Shown in pieces: positions 39,734 through 40,786 of a stretch of 40,786 bases of DNA (its first letter is position 1; each line of letters begins with the position of its first letter). Made by a program: the position numbers and the translations under genes. Source of the DNA: Clostridia bacterium (GTDB lineage Bacteria; Bacillota; Clostridia; Oscillospirales; CAG-272). The notes below the pieces were generated by a model. That model saw nothing but the letters and a program-made list of their open reading frames with translations. It was not told the origin of the DNA and searched no databases. The stretch lies in the NCBI GenBank assembly GCA_017472305.1, contig JAFUQP010000002.1:66143-106928 (forward strand). Reading direction: 5' to 3'.

Positions 39734-40570
39734 ATGGAAATAGCACTCATTATAATCGGCATTCTTCTGATAATATTAACGGCTCTATATCTCTTCCTTA
39801 TTGCGCCAGGCGCGCCGAGAGATATAGACAAATTCAAGTCGCTTTACTACGCTCACAGAGGTCTGCACTCCGACACGGTTGCGGAAAACTCTATGACAGC
39901 CTTCCGCCTTGCCGTGGAGGCAGGCTTTGGAATTGAGCTTGACGTCAGGCTCTCCTCTGACAACGTCCTCGTGGTATTCCACGACGATACCCTCGACAGA
40001 GTCGCAGGCGTAGAGGGCAGAGTCGATGCCTTCACGGCAGAGGTGCTCTCAAAAATGAGTCTCTCGGGCACAGAGGACGGTGTTCCCACCTTCCGCGAGG
40101 TGCTGGAGCTTGTTGACGGCAAGGTTCCGCTTCTTGTTGAAATCAAGGAGGACGCGGGTAACTCGGCAGTATCGACCAAAGCAGCCGAGATGCTCGCACA
40201 GTACAAGGGCGACTATATCGTAGAGTCCTTCAACCCTCTTTCTATAGCAAATGTAAAGAAGCATTTACAAAACGTCACCGCAGGTGTGCTTTCGCACCGC
40301 TATATGGACTTTGAAAAGTACAGAAAGCCTCTGTATTTCCTTCTTCAGTGTCTGTTTCTCAACGCGGTGTGCAGACCTGCATTCATAGCCTACGACCATA
40401 GACACTACTCCTCGCTTTCCTTAAGGATTGCAAGGCGGCTCTTTGGCGCGGCAACCGTCGCATGGACTGTGCGCTCCCCCGAGGAGGAGGCAGCGGCTAA
40501 GGCTCACGGCTTCGACGGAATAATCTTTGAAAATTACATTCCCTCGCTCGGAAGCTCCGAGGAGAATTAA
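39734..40570 (+). CDS. Glycerophosphodiester phosphodiesterase
   Basis: A 278-aa GDPD enzyme hydrolysing glycerophosphodiesters to glycerol 3-phosphate and an alcohol. An N-terminal membrane helix (about 1-23) anchors it. The catalytic barrel opens with YYAHRGLHSDTVAENSMTAF (His and Arg of HRG, Glu of AEN), then GIELDVRLSSDNVLVVFHDDTLDR with the metal-binding Glu/Asp and catalytic His, and PLLVEIKE. C-terminal part has AWTVRSPEEEAAAKAHGFDGIIFENY, the normal closing motif. The active site side cannot be fixed from one helix. Ends before a terminator at 40594. Confidence 0.93.
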   Translation: MEIALIIIGILLIILTALYLFLIAPGAPRDIDKFKSLYYAHRGLHSDTVAENSMTAFRLAVEAGFGIELDVRLSSDNVLVVFHDDTLDRVAGVEGRVDAFTAEVLSKMSLSGTEDGVPTFREVLELVDGKVPLLVEIKEDAGNSAVSTKAAEMLAQYKGDYIVESFNPLSIANVKKHLQNVTAGVLSHRYMDFEKYRKPLYFLLQCLFLNAVCRPAFIAYDHRHYSSLSLRIARRLFGAATVAWTVRSPEEEAAAKAHGFDGIIFENYIPSLGSSEEN

Positions 40571-40593
40571 ACATTCAAAATCGCCTTAACATA

Positions 40594-40637
40594 CAAAAAC
40601 GAGATGGACGGTAATTCGCGTCGCCCATCCCGTTTTT
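40594..40637 (+). terminator. Intrinsic terminator after the phosphodiesterase gene
   Basis: AAAACG-A-GATGG pairs with CCATC-C-CGTTTT (one mismatch), followed by a T-run. Confidence 0.85.
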
Positions 40638-40672
40638 TATTTGTTTAGCCGTAGCGGAATCGAACGCACAAG

Positions 40673-40778
40673 GTTTTGAATGGCGGATTTTCCCATATAC
40701 TTCACCGATTTTTTCTTAAATATCCGCATATTCTTCAAAAAAATCGGTTTGTCTATGAAAAAATCCGCTCACTCAAAA
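40673..40778. repeat. Large nested palindrome at the window edge
   Basis: Nested inverted arms: TTTTGA (40673-40678) with TCAAAA (40773-40778); CGGATTTT (40684-40691) with AAAATCCG (40760-40767); ACCGATTTTTT (40704-40714) with AAAAAATCGGT (40738-40748). The loop is 40715-40737. The stretch from 40638 to 40786 holds no gene I can support; the element may be an interspersed palindromic repeat. Confidence 0.6.
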
Positions 40779-40786
40779 CTGCTGTG

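Noticed and set aside
40648-40672. Possible tRNA 3' end on the minus strand (GTTCGATTC-like T loop near GCTACGGC)
   Set aside because: The five bases on either side of the loop do not pair, no anticodon or D arm is found upstream, and the segment runs into the palindrome.

Overview
The window reads as a chromosomal segment of an uncultured Clostridia-type Firmicute, probably an anaerobic gut commensal. Supporting signs are AGGAGG-type ribosome binding sites, near-consensus TTGACA/TATAAT promoters, several lipoproteins with classical lipoboxes, a complete Rnf complex in the clostridial order C-D-G-E-A-B, a probable Re-type citrate synthase, and short hypothetical genes of a kind common in gut Clostridia. 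No phage gene, transposase, rRNA, tRNA or CRISPR array was recognised. The genus cannot be named from this sequence.

Region by region. (1) 1-8410, minus strand: the N-terminal part of a lipoprotein, then a five-gene Gld-like ABC export operon (ATPase, permease, two tandem GldG-like proteins, a DUF4340 protein). (2) 8567-9746: trpS with its own consensus promoter and terminator. (3) 9772-13772, minus strand: a methionine/one-carbon operon of metF, a stand-alone methionine synthase reactivation domain, and a metH without that domain, behind a structured leader. (4) 13854-17961: a probable Re-citrate synthase, a GntR/FCD regulator and aconitase, with a palindromic operator just downstream of the promoter. 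(5) 18088-20280: a GH20-like hexosaminidase. (6) 20302-21117: a small lipoprotein and a divergent 70-aa Xre regulator sharing a two-site operator region. (7) 21177-30842: a PocR/AraC regulator, a 1414-aa lipoprotein, a leaderless paralogue of its toroid domain, a 52-aa GTG-start peptide, a secreted protein sharing the lipoprotein's C-terminal module, and a second AraC regulator. This is the least explained and most interesting part. (8) 30843-31420: a gene-free cluster of repeats, including a 125-bp tandem unit with strong RNA secondary structure. (9) 31500-38335: rnfCDGEAB behind a leader with an attenuator-like hairpin, followed by a NusG-II domain protein and a Gx transporter. (10) 38358-40786: an MFS transporter, a glycerophosphodiester phosphodiesterase, a terminator, and a large imperfect palindrome at the window edge.

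How the parts fit. Rnf couples ferredoxin:NAD+ oxidoreduction to an ion gradient. The citrate synthase/aconitase pair probably supplies the oxidative branch toward 2-oxoglutarate and glutamate. The metF/metH genes make methionine from methyl-tetrahydrofolate with cobalamin. GH20 and the two AraC-flanked surface genes suggest use of host or plant glycans, but the function of the 21-30 kb cluster is not established. All functional calls come from motif reading by eye; no database search or folding program was run.
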